Translations under genes and position numbers: made by a program
Shown here: positions 1-9,200 of the stretch, in pieces
Numbering within the stretch: position 1 is the first letter of the stretch
How the letters are laid out: the number at the start of each line of letters is the position of its first letter
The notes under the pieces: generated by a model
Seen by the model: only the letters and a program-made list of their open reading frames with translations
Database searches by the model: none
Told to the model about the DNA's origin: nothing
Source of the DNA: Lodderomyces elongisporus
Taxonomy: Eukaryota > Ascomycota > Pichiomycetes > Serinales > Debaryomycetaceae
Direction of reading: 5' to 3'
Assembly: GCF_030384665.1 (NCBI RefSeq)
Contig: NC_083675.1
Span: 2,264,862 to 2,328,861 of the forward strand
Length of the DNA stretch: 64,000 bases

Positions 1-1049
1 AGTACAGATCGCCAGCTTTGAGGATGATCGGCATTAATCAACGAAAGTATAGTTGTTTTACCGGTACCATTATCACCCATAATCCGCCATTTCTCGCCAC
101 GCAAAATTTTCCAATTGAAATTTTGGAAAATCGTTAGTTCCTTATACTTTACTCTTGCATTATTGAATTCAATGTGTGGCGTCTCTGTAATATGCGTTTG
201 TTCGATTTTCGTCAATTTGGGAGCAGCTTGTGCTTGAAGATGCAGATTTCGCTTTTTCAATTTCTCAACAGAATGACCTATTTCTAAATTAGACTCCTGA
301 TCCTCAACTAGTAACCCTGAATCATCAATGTATGCCGATTTTTGGATCCAACTAGGAGGTTCATCTTGAACTCTTAACCCCAAAACTATTGCGATATCAA
401 GATGGTCATGAACGTTTTGTAATGCATCACTAACTTTTATGGTATTACTTGGGTCTAATCCCAAGAACGGGTCATCGATAATCAACAAATTTGGTTTAAA
501 CATTAAGGATTTTGCAATTCGTGCGCGTCTCATTTGTCCATTACTTAAGGAATTGATCCATTTCAGTTGGAGATGCGTTAAATTGAACAATTTCATCAAC
601 TCCTCGATATAGCTCTTGTCTATTTCTCTTTCTTGTGTATTATAATTGTTCAAGCCAGTAATGTAATTAAACACAGAATTAACATCATCGGACATTTCAA
701 GTTTACCTTTGTATGATAGAGACTCGTACCTTGCCGACATGTGAACAACATCCAATCCAGATTTATCCTTAAAGTCAAGGAACTGAAGTTGTTTCGATGG
801 CTCGGTAATCAACGGGTACTCTCTAGATGATGATGGTATGGAAACATATTCACCAGCTATCGCTCTGAGCATTGTGGATTTCATAGGACCTGTAATTACC
901 CATGACAGGTTTGAAATATTACTTGATGGCGGTGTGATTTGGAAATCAGAAATGGGTGATTTGAAAAAAAAAGATGCTGTTTGTGCCCCATTTCGTTTAA
1001 AATTGGCATTTGCAAGCTTTATTAGACAATCCTTAGCTGACGAGGCCAT
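1..1049 (-). CDS. Twin-domain soluble ABC ATPase, YDR061W-like, 3' part missing
   Basis: The frame is open on the minus strand from an ATG at 1049 to the left edge, about 349 codons, so the C-terminal part lies outside the window. It encodes an ABC protein with no membrane segments. The first nucleotide-binding domain has an ABC signature (LSNGQ, followed by MRRARIAKSL) and a Walker B reading LLIIDDPFLGLDP. A second domain begins near the edge with an intact Walker A, GDNGTGKTT. The layout and the neighbouring DOS2 fit S. cerevisiae YDR061W, a ModF-like ABC ATPase of poorly known function. The first Walker A is abnormal: it reads GPMKST (873-890) where GPxGxGKST is expected, so that site may not bind ATP normally. 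Family assignment is good; function is unknown. Confidence 0.8.
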   Translation of the reverse strand, partial: MASSAKDCLIKLANANFKRNGAQTASFFFKSPISDFQITPPSSNISNLSWVITGPMKSTMLRAIAGEYVSIPSSSREYPLITEPSKQLQFLDFKDKSGLDVVHMSARYESLSYKGKLEMSDDVNSVFNYITGLNNYNTQEREIDKSYIEELMKLFNLTHLQLKWINSLSNGQMRRARIAKSLMFKPNLLIIDDPFLGLDPSNTIKVSDALQNVHDHLDIAIVLGLRVQDEPPSWIQKSAYIDDSGLLVEDQESNLEIGHSVEKLKKRNLHLQAQAAPKLTKIEQTHITETPHIEFNNARVKYKELTIFQNFNWKILRGEKWRIMGDNGTGKTTILSLINADHPQSWRSV

Positions 1050-1658
1050 TGGTAGGGTGAATAGTGGAAATCAATGAGGAATGATGGTTTTCCTTTTTCT
1101 CTTTTGCTCTTTTTTGTTTTTGTTTTTGTTTGTTTTTTTCTTTTTTTGTCTGTTTGTTGTGTTGAATTCCTTTTTTCACCTTATATTTCAGCCTTGATTA
1201 AGGAAGGTGAGTCAAAAATACAAGAGTAAAGAATGGTATTCTGTCAGGCCGAACGGAAAACTGTCCGCTAAATACAGCCCCTTAATAAAATATGTTTGTA
1301 CATATTTGAGGTATTTATATAGATTAGCTAACAAATAAACATTTTTTCTCCTACCCACCATCCACCATTACCCCCTAACAGTTTTAATCGAGACACGAGA
1401 ATATAAATTCAAAAAGTTTTTTCTACATATTTAATAAATATCTATATATATATATATCTTTTTTTTCCCCTACTCTATTTGGCTCACGTACTCGTACTAT
1501 GTGAATCTTTCAGGGATACGTCAAAAGTAACTAGCAATTAGATAGCGGAGACTCCAAGTCTTCTTTTTTTTTTTTTCTTTACAATATATTAATGGAAGCT
1601 GTTTCATTTACAACACATATACACTACATATACACTACATATACAGTACATTGTAAAG
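1050..1658. other. Divergent intergenic region between the ABC ATPase gene and DOS2
   Basis: This 609-bp A/T-rich region separates two divergently transcribed genes and presumably holds both promoters. It contains T-runs and a short TA microsatellite near 1442-1458. I see no RNA gene or other coding region. Confidence 0.6.
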
Positions 1659-2990
1659 ATGAATATGACAGATCCCATACCAACGGAGACTGATATTGTT
1701 GAACCAAAACCAACGCCAGCAGTAAAGGAAACAAAGGCAGAGTTGGAAAAAGACGCAAAAGAAATAGAGAAAGAAAAAGAAAAGTTGGAACCTATTGAGT
1801 CTTCTGGCAATAGCGACAACACTAGTGAAAATGGTAGTAAAGGTGACATTGATGTAAATGCAAGGACTGAAAAGACAATCGAGGCTCTTGAAAACGAAAT
1901 TGATAAGGCTTATACCTTGGTTGAATCCAAATTTCAAGAACTTTGGAAAGAAACGACTGTAAATGCTCAAGTGTTACAGGACAAATACAATGTTGATGAG
2001 TACAAAGAGTCACTCTTTAAACAATTGAATTCAATGAAGGCTAATTTGGCAGACAATCAAAATCTTAAATCAGTTACTGAAAACCTCAAATCATTTGAGG
2101 TGCAATTGAAGGAGATGAAATTGGAGGATAAGTTCCGTATAAAAGAGATTGCCAATACTGCAGATCATGCGTTGGATGTCCTTGATTCCAAATTGGAGAT
2201 TGTGGAAAAAGAAGCAAGTAAATACATTTCATCATTTAGTTCCTTTTTCTCGAGTATTGTTACCATCAAATCCGATACCCCTCCCCCAGAACAAACAGAA
2301 GGCAAGACAAGGGAGTTGTTATTCTCGTCCAATCCTCATGATTATGCACATTATGGAACCACTCGATATGATAATGATCTATTTAAGCTTCACACAGTGC
2401 AAACGTACTATTTAGATGAGGGTAATGACGATAACCAAGAAGATGGGTTTAAACAATTCAATGTTGATCTGAAGACAAATGATATAGAAGCTTTGTTGAA
2501 AAAGTACCCTAATACTCTTACCAATACAATGAATGACCTTGTACCAGTTAAAGTCAGCTACAATAAATTCTGGTACAGATATTTCAAGCATGATAATAAA
2601 CTAAAGGAAATGGAGAGACAACGAAAGGAATTATTAGCTAAAGAAAAGAGCGAGAAAAAACGTGGAGATAAGAACAATATTAATACCAATGATGATGGAG
2701 ATGAAGAAGGTGAAGAAGAAGACGATGAAGACGATTTTAATTGGGATGACGATGATGAAGAAGAAGAAGAAGATGATGGCGGAAAAGAAGCTAGCGTGGC
2801 AGAAGCTAGTGTGAAAGAGAAAGCAGAAAGAAAAAAGAGTGGAATCAGTGTTAAGGATAAGTCTGAAATCAAGAACACGGAGCAAAATGATAGTGATCAG
2901 CCTGAATCTGCCGAGACTGAAGATACCGGTGATGAAGATGAAGAAAAAGACGACGAAGAAGAAGAAGAAGATGATGATGATTGGGAGTAG
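1659..2990 (+). CDS. DOS2: BSD-domain acidic protein, DOS2-like
   Basis: This 443-residue protein has a charged Lys/Glu-rich N-terminus, a helical middle and a BSD domain at about residues 262-312. The BSD hallmark Phe-Trp pair is at F304-W305, in the context VSYNKFWYRYF. A long Asp/Glu-rich tail from about residue 345 to the end is interrupted by Lys/Ser stretches. S. cerevisiae DOS2 (YDR068W) is a BSD-domain protein of unclear biochemical role that I recall as linked to ubiquitin and stress phenotypes. The neighbouring YDR061W-like gene supports the assignment, because both lie close together on yeast chromosome IV. The protein is longer than the yeast one (about 310 residues), mainly in the acidic tail. 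The start is the first ATG of the open frame; another Met two codons on would also serve. Confidence 0.8.
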   Translation: MNMTDPIPTETDIVEPKPTPAVKETKAELEKDAKEIEKEKEKLEPIESSGNSDNTSENGSKGDIDVNARTEKTIEALENEIDKAYTLVESKFQELWKETTVNAQVLQDKYNVDEYKESLFKQLNSMKANLADNQNLKSVTENLKSFEVQLKEMKLEDKFRIKEIANTADHALDVLDSKLEIVEKEASKYISSFSSFFSSIVTIKSDTPPPEQTEGKTRELLFSSNPHDYAHYGTTRYDNDLFKLHTVQTYYLDEGNDDNQEDGFKQFNVDLKTNDIEALLKKYPNTLTNTMNDLVPVKVSYNKFWYRYFKHDNKLKEMERQRKELLAKEKSEKKRGDKNNINTNDDGDEEGEEEDDEDDFNWDDDDEEEEEDDGGKEASVAEASVKEKAERKKSGISVKDKSEIKNTEQNDSDQPESAETEDTGDEDEEKDDEEEEEDDDDWE

Positions 2991-3119
2991 AATAGGTTTT
3001 TTTCTTTTATTTTCGTTTTTCTGATTCATTTTCTATTCCTTTTGGAATTATCCTAAACAGTGTAAGGTAATTTATTGAAACATATGGTAATACATTGTTG
3101 TGTCATTTTCTGCTATACA

Positions 3120-3580
3120 TGTCACATAGCGACTTAAGTAAGTCGCATTATGCCATCATTTCTGTGAAACAGAAATTAGTGTCATTACCAATTATTCAGG
3201 GTAATGAGAGAACAAACAAATTAAGTTAGTATAGAAGGATATAAATAGTGGGTAGAAGTCGCACTCTAGACTTCTATCAAATTGTATAGAATTATCGATA
3301 AATAACACATTTTACGGTCACAACAAGTATAACGCAAATCAGTGAATATTGGTAGAGAATGGCCACTCTACTAATTCCCTTCACTTGAGTATTGTATGAG
3401 ACAATTTACTTCTTACACTTAAACACCATACCATGATCATGGTAAGAACAGTTACGAAATCACTTAGTCAGAATATAGCCAGTTAGGTTGTAAATAGAAT
3501 AGCTGGTACTAGTGAGCAGGTAGCGATAACCTAGTGCACAGCAGTCGCACACTTACGTTGAGTAACGTTGCTATGTGACA
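3120..3580 (+). repeat. 5' LTR of element 1 (461 bp)
   Basis: The LTR begins TGTCACATAG and ends CTATGTGACA, a perfect 10-bp terminal inverted repeat. A TATA box (GATATAAATAG) lies near 3239-3248, so U3 is roughly the first 120-150 bp. The LTR contains several perfect 8-bp inverted repeats: 3129-3146, 3158-3176, 3182-3207 and 3253-3276. It also has a 16-nt palindrome at 3429-3444. Confidence 0.95.
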
Positions 3581-3583
3581 TTT

Positions 3584-3600
3584 TGGTGGTCCCTAGCAGG
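3584..3600 (+). other. Candidate primer-binding site of element 1
   Basis: A TGG-initiated stretch, TGGTGGTCCCTAGCAGG, starts 4 nt after the 5' LTR, where a tRNA 3' end (CCA) would pair. I could not match it with confidence to a particular tRNA. It runs into a perfect 7-bp hairpin at 3596-3618 (GCAGGAA/TTCCTGC), followed by another at 3624-3645 (TTGCAG/CTGCAA). Confidence 0.55.
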
Positions 3601-3738
3601 AACTTCGACCATTCCTGCACTTGTTGCAGACCTTTGGTACTGCAACTTGTGATTCATACTGACTGGTGTCATAGAGTTTGAAATAATTTGTCGAACTAGG
3701 TGTGTCACTGTCGCGAAAGTCTCACTACCTAGAATAGA

Positions 3739-4292
3739 GGGAGGAAGTGCTCCTTAAGGCGTTTGAACTTAAAATCCTACACTAAACCAACTTGGGAGGA
3801 AGTGCTCCTTAAGGCGTTTGAACTTAAAATCCTACACTAAACCAACTCGGGAGGAAGTGCTCCTTAAGGCATTAGAACTTAGAATCCTACACTAAACCAA
3901 CTCGGGAGGAAGTGCTCCTTAAGGCATTAGAACTTAGAATCCTACACTAAACCAACTCGGGAGGAAGTGCTCCTTAAGGCATTAGAACTTAGAATCCTAC
4001 ACTAAACCAACTCGGGAGGAAGTGCTCCTTAAGGCATTAGAACTTAGAATCCTACACTAAACCAACTTGGGAGGAAGTGCTCCTTAAGGCATTTAGAACT
4101 TAGAATCCTACACTAAACCAACTCGGGAGGAAGTGCTCCTTAAGGCGTTTGAACTTAAAATCCTACACTAAACCAACTCGGGAGGAAGTGCTCCTTAAGG
4201 CGTTTGAACTTAGAATCCTACACTAAAACAACCTATGGGAGGAAGTGCTCCTTAAGGCGTTTGACCTTAGAATCCTACACTAAAACACAACC
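3739..4292 (+). repeat. Ten tandem 55-bp repeats in the element 1 leader
   Basis: Units start at 3739, 3794, 3849, 3904, 3959, 4014, 4069, 4125, 4180 and 4237. Spacing is 55 bp except for single 56- and 57-bp units. Each starts GGGAGGAAGTGCTCCTTAAG and carries a small dyad (AGGA-agtgc-TCCT) next to the palindrome CCTTAAGG. Subtypes differ at GGCGTTTGAACTT versus GGCATTAGAACTT and are partly grouped, which indicates expansion by unequal exchange or RT slippage. The array lies between the primer-binding site and gag and has no long frame. Confidence 0.95.
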
Positions 4293-4569
4293 ATTGAAGA
4301 TTAGACCTTGTACATGTACACTACCCATGGATATGAGGATATTGTGAAGCATTACCATTTGGGAATCAGATGTGATTTAACACACCGCCCAGTGATCATC
4401 ATATACCAAGGATATATTTGTATCACACAAAGTCAAGTGGACAAATGTATAAATAATACCTTAAGTTCCCGAAGAAAGGTTTGACGAGCCGGTCATACTA
4501 CATAACCGGAAACGTACAAATAAACCACACACCCATCACGAGACATCAACGTTATTAACAAGCCAACAA

Positions 4570-6228
4570 ATGCCTTACTCAGACATACATCACGCGGATC
4601 CTAACCATACCGCTCAACCCAACGCAGTTTTAAACGCACCTACCTTGGATAATGTTAACTCATCCGCCACGTCTGAGATTAGTAACTCATCAGAGGATGA
4701 TAGTGGAATCGAGGAGAACCACGTTACATCAAAAGGGGGAGTCCAGAAGGATAAACCCATTGAGGAGAAAACAGACGACACTATCAGCAACCAAAATGTA
4801 GCCACTACCTTAGCTAAAGTTAACAGTGAGAATGCAGATTTGAGAGCAACTGTTAACAGATTAACAATGTTAGTCGCTGACTTGACAGAAAAGTTACATG
4901 ACCTGTCAAACAAACCAAGAGTGGACGATGGTCACATTGGTGATCAAGCCCAATCGACCCCGTCCACCCAAAAGAATCACCTTAGTGAATCCTTCCTGTC
5001 TGCCCATTCCTTTAAAGACAAAGAAACAACCAATATGTTATTCCAACCTCTGGCTATATACGATGGAGTTTCGTACGCCCAAGGGGGTGGACCAGTTGAA
5101 GTCATGATAAAAGGATATGAAGCAACGTGTCAGAAGATAAACGACTACAGGAAGAGATTCATCGATAATGAAAGAATTGAAGATATTCCTTACATTAGAA
5201 GACCCGACCCCAACGTCGAGAAAGTATTTATTGCTCACTACAATGAATTGTCAACCAAACTTATCAGAACACATCAAGATGAATTAGCTATAAAACGTTA
5301 TGATGCCCAGAAATTTCCTTCACCCACTTCTAAAGACTTTGATGGATTCTTCTTTTGGTTAAGGAAGTTGATTTGGTATAAACATACTTATTTTATTCCT
5401 GATTACTTACTCAGAGAAGAAGTTATTGCTGTAGCACAACTGGTCAAAAATGAAACATTGTTGGACATTGTCAAAGCTGCCACTAAAAGAAAAGGAAACG
5501 AACAGCATAAACCAATCAAGTACCATCGTATTCTAGAAGAGTGGGGAAAGAAAGCATCAGAAGAGCATTACGTTGATATCATCGGAGAAGTAAACAGGGT
5601 CATCAAACCAAATGTGGACCCTAAAAGTGTGATGATCATAGTTCAGACCGAAATTGACAACTACTTGGAAAACAATGAAATTGGTGACTTACCCGCATTG
5701 ACTTGGATTCGATTATTCAAAACCCTATTCAATAAACTCGGGGGAGTTATGGACCAGATAATTACATATATGAGCAGCAGAATTAAAGTACAAAGATACG
5801 ACGACGATGCCGAAATAAAGGAAATATGGATTAATGGAGAAGATGTCAGACATTACCTTACCTCGATCAAGGTAAATAGTCACGACCATTTAATTGCCAT
5901 GGAAATGAATTTATCATATGTGGATATCTGGGACGCTATAAACACTACATATACGGCGAAGATGACTTTGATAAATTCACGACAAAATGAATCCAAATCA
6001 CAAAACAAACAAAAAGAACCCTGCCTAGTCTGTGGACGAACAAATCATAAGACTGAGGTTTGCTTCCGAGCACAAAACGCTGCTAAACGAGGAATGATCA
6101 AAATAAAGGATGGACGAATCTACACAGTTGACGATAATGAATTGAAAGTTGGAGAGAATGAATTTATGGTAAAGAAATACCCAGACCTATTCACTCAACA
6201 AGCGAGGCACCGTGAGGGCGGAAATTAA
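4570..6228 (+). CDS. Gag polyprotein of element 1
   Basis: This 552-residue structural protein of the retrotransposon should form the virus-like particle and bind RNA. The N-terminal 150 residues are Ser/Asn/Glu-rich with a possible short coiled coil around residues 75-115. The central part is a helical capsid-like region shared with the element 2 Gag; both have a YIR-P-P or similar block followed by VEK-F-A-Y. A CCHC zinc knuckle of the form CX2CX4HX4C lies at about residues 485-498 (CLVCGRTNHKTEVC). The frame ends at 6226-6228, 20 nt downstream of the GCG-AGG-C heptamer where ribosomes would shift to pol. The start ATG at 4570 is the first in the open frame. Confidence 0.92.
   Translation: MPYSDIHHADPNHTAQPNAVLNAPTLDNVNSSATSEISNSSEDDSGIEENHVTSKGGVQKDKPIEEKTDDTISNQNVATTLAKVNSENADLRATVNRLTMLVADLTEKLHDLSNKPRVDDGHIGDQAQSTPSTQKNHLSESFLSAHSFKDKETTNMLFQPLAIYDGVSYAQGGGPVEVMIKGYEATCQKINDYRKRFIDNERIEDIPYIRRPDPNVEKVFIAHYNELSTKLIRTHQDELAIKRYDAQKFPSPTSKDFDGFFFWLRKLIWYKHTYFIPDYLLREEVIAVAQLVKNETLLDIVKAATKRKGNEQHKPIKYHRILEEWGKKASEEHYVDIIGEVNRVIKPNVDPKSVMIIVQTEIDNYLENNEIGDLPALTWIRLFKTLFNKLGGVMDQIITYMSSRIKVQRYDDDAEIKEIWINGEDVRHYLTSIKVNSHDHLIAMEMNLSYVDIWDAINTTYTAKMTLINSRQNESKSQNKQKEPCLVCGRTNHKTEVCFRAQNAAKRGMIKIKDGRIYTVDDNELKVGENEFMVKKYPDLFTQQARHREGGN
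6202..6208 (+). promoter_or_regulatory. Predicted +1 ribosomal frameshift site, GCG-AGG-C
   Basis: In the Gag frame the sequence reads GCG AGG C. Skipping one base after GCG gives GGC and enters the open pol frame, which continues past the Gag stop. GCG as the P-site codon resembles the Ty3 site, and AGG-C as the A-site resembles the Ty1 site. The same heptamer sits at the same place in element 2 (17292-17298). Confidence 0.75.
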
Positions 6229-9200
6229 GACGATAAGTAAACTACAACCGCTGAAAACTCCAGTCGACCAATCATCTAGCGCTGAAGTTAATGCAGTGCA
6301 AACTAGAAGTCAGACGAAAGCGGGAAAAAGATTAACTACTCCCAAATCGACAATTCCAAAACCCCAAACTACTCAAAGAAGAAGCCAAGTTATTAAAGAT
6401 AATATGAAGGCCCAACGATCAACAACCAGTGAAGACGATACCAGTCCCAAACAATCATCAAATGCTCCGGATTCCACAAACCCTGAACTTACAAATAATC
6501 TTACCCCTTTTGTTAATCAACATCTCACTGAAGATGACATTTCCACAGACCCAGACTACACTTATACAGAACCTCCGTTATCTGAACAAAAGTTTCAAAC
6601 TACACCTTCGGCAATGGATAAAGAATTGAACAACTTAGCGCAAGAAGGTACCATACTGCCTGAAGAAGAGATGCTACAATTCTTGAATGATGATGCCGGG
6701 AATGAGGTGGAAGAGCCAAATAAGATTGAAATCATGGACGTAGATGAGGAAGAGGATCGCAACAACGATAATCTAGAAAGTCCCCACGATCTAGAACCCG
6801 GAGATTTAAGTCCTAATGCCCTAGACAAACTCACAGATGAAAGTGAGAATCAACAAGATGAGACGTTAGGTGATGATACCAGTATAAGACTCCTTCGGAG
6901 AAAAAGGACTAGCCGTTTCGATATGCCAGACAAACAGACTTTCTTTGAAAAGATGCCAACTGAGAATATTCAAGTGACCATGTCATTAGCAGATTTCCTT
7001 GGGATATCTCCAGAGTATAGGAAAGACATACACGAAAGGACAAAAGGAATATTGGTAGCCAGAGCGGGACCCATGAACGCTCCAAAATATGAAGTCAATG
7101 AAACCGTAATCATTAACCCTAACGAACACACAAACGACGCTGACCAAATCTACATCCCAGCGAAGATCCAGAACCGGGATGTCACCCTTAAATATGACAC
7201 GGCGCTGCAAGTGAGTTTGATTAACCCAAAGACCCTTGATGGATTGAACGTCAAATGGTCAAAGCTATCGCCAGCGGTACGAATTATTGGTGTGAATAAA
7301 GATGAGGTACTAGTGGAGAAAGGAGTAGCTATTGATATATTCATTCACTTTATCCCACTCACAGCACATTTATTAGTACACGACGCTACGCCTGTTGGAC
7401 AGATATTATTAGGACTCCCGTTCCAAAATGAGCATAAACTCAGTATTGGCTTCAATAATGATGACAAGCGAGAATTAAGGTTCAAAGTAGACGGTAAAGT
7501 TTTGAAATTCCCAGTTCAACAAGTCGGAAGAGAGAGTTTCCAAGTTAACCAATACCCTGAAATCCAATGCAACGAAGCAACCTCCGCAAACCAACTCGAA
7601 GAGTTGTTGACCACATCCTTTAACGGTTCCAAAGCTACAGCTGAAGAAATGCGCTACTTTATCTCAAAATGTGCAGATGTTACTGACGTGTTCTATGTCA
7701 AAGGTGGGCATCCTGGCCGCCTAAAGCCTGAAGTTCATCCACCGGTACAAATCAAACTCAGAGATAAAAATGCCTTCTGGAGGTGTAAGTCTATCCCGTT
7801 AGGTATAAAGAGGCCAGCAGCAGTCGAGATCCTTAGCGAAATGTTAAAGAACGGACAACTCCAATATAGTAGTGCTGCTTACCGAAATCCATGGTTCCTT
7901 ATCCCCAAAAAGGATGGAAGGCATAGAATGTTGATTGATCTCCGAGAACTTAACAAACATGTTGAGTTGGAGGGGGGTCACCCTCAATCTACAGATGAAT
8001 TGACATCTGAATTGAGTGGGAGACTGTTTAATACACTCATTGACGTTCAGAATGCTTATTTTCAAGTTCCATTAGACCCAACAACCAACGATGTGACTAG
8101 TTTCAACAGCCCATTAGGATTGCTTAAGTATGCAGTGTTACCACAAGGATACCTTAATCTGGTTAGCGAGTTTAGCTCTATCCTACAAAAAATATTATCA
8201 CCAGTGGCCAAAGATGTAATATGCTTTATTGATGATATTGCTATCTGTGGTCCAACAGTTGAAGACCTATCGGAGTCGCTGATGAAAGAACACCTTGACA
8301 AAGTGCATCAGGTCCTTCAACTCCTTGCTCACGCTGGATTGGAAATCAACCCAGCTAAGCTAAAAGTCGCTGTGGAGGATTGTGAATTTCTCGGTTATCG
8401 AATTACACCTGAAGGTAAAACAATCATACGCGGACAGGTGGATGCGTTAACAAATTACCCACGTCCTACCACACAAAAGAAAATGGAGAGTTTCCTTGGT
8501 CTTGTGAATTATTATAGACAATTAATTGTCGGGTTTGCAGAGTTGACGGCTCCACTCTACGACCTCATTCTGAAAGCCAAAGAACACCCCAAACACCTAC
8601 TCGAATGGGATGATCAAACAATCAACTACTTCCAACATATCATCAGAGTACTTACAAGCTGCCCCGTACTACAACCATTCAATGACAAACAAATCACCAC
8701 TATTCATACTGATGCGTCAACTGAATCTTGGGGTGGTGTACTTCAAAACACAGATGCTCATGGTGTCACCAGGATGGTCCTGTGCTATTCTGGAAAGTTC
8801 CATGGGTCCGAAAGACACTACACTATATATGAGAAAGAGTTATTTAGTATCTATTTAACCTTGAACGCTATTCAACCATTACTCGTCGGGTATAAAGATA
8901 TCCTCTACATCTACTGCGACAACAAAGCACTTGTCACAGTTTTAGATAAGCCTTTGGAAAATTCACATTTTGTAAACCGAACTTACAAGTGGTTGAATTA
9001 TATCCGGTCTTTCAATTACATGATCATCCATATTGATGGGAAAAGGAATGTCATAGCGGATGCCCTTAGCCGCTGTCACCTGTCTTCCCTTCAAGCCGAA
9101 AATTACGCGGTTGAGGAGGTACGAAACCTATTTAGGAACAGCCTCGACCCAACTATCCTCGCCGAGGTAAACACAGTCAACATAATCACGAATGCCAATA

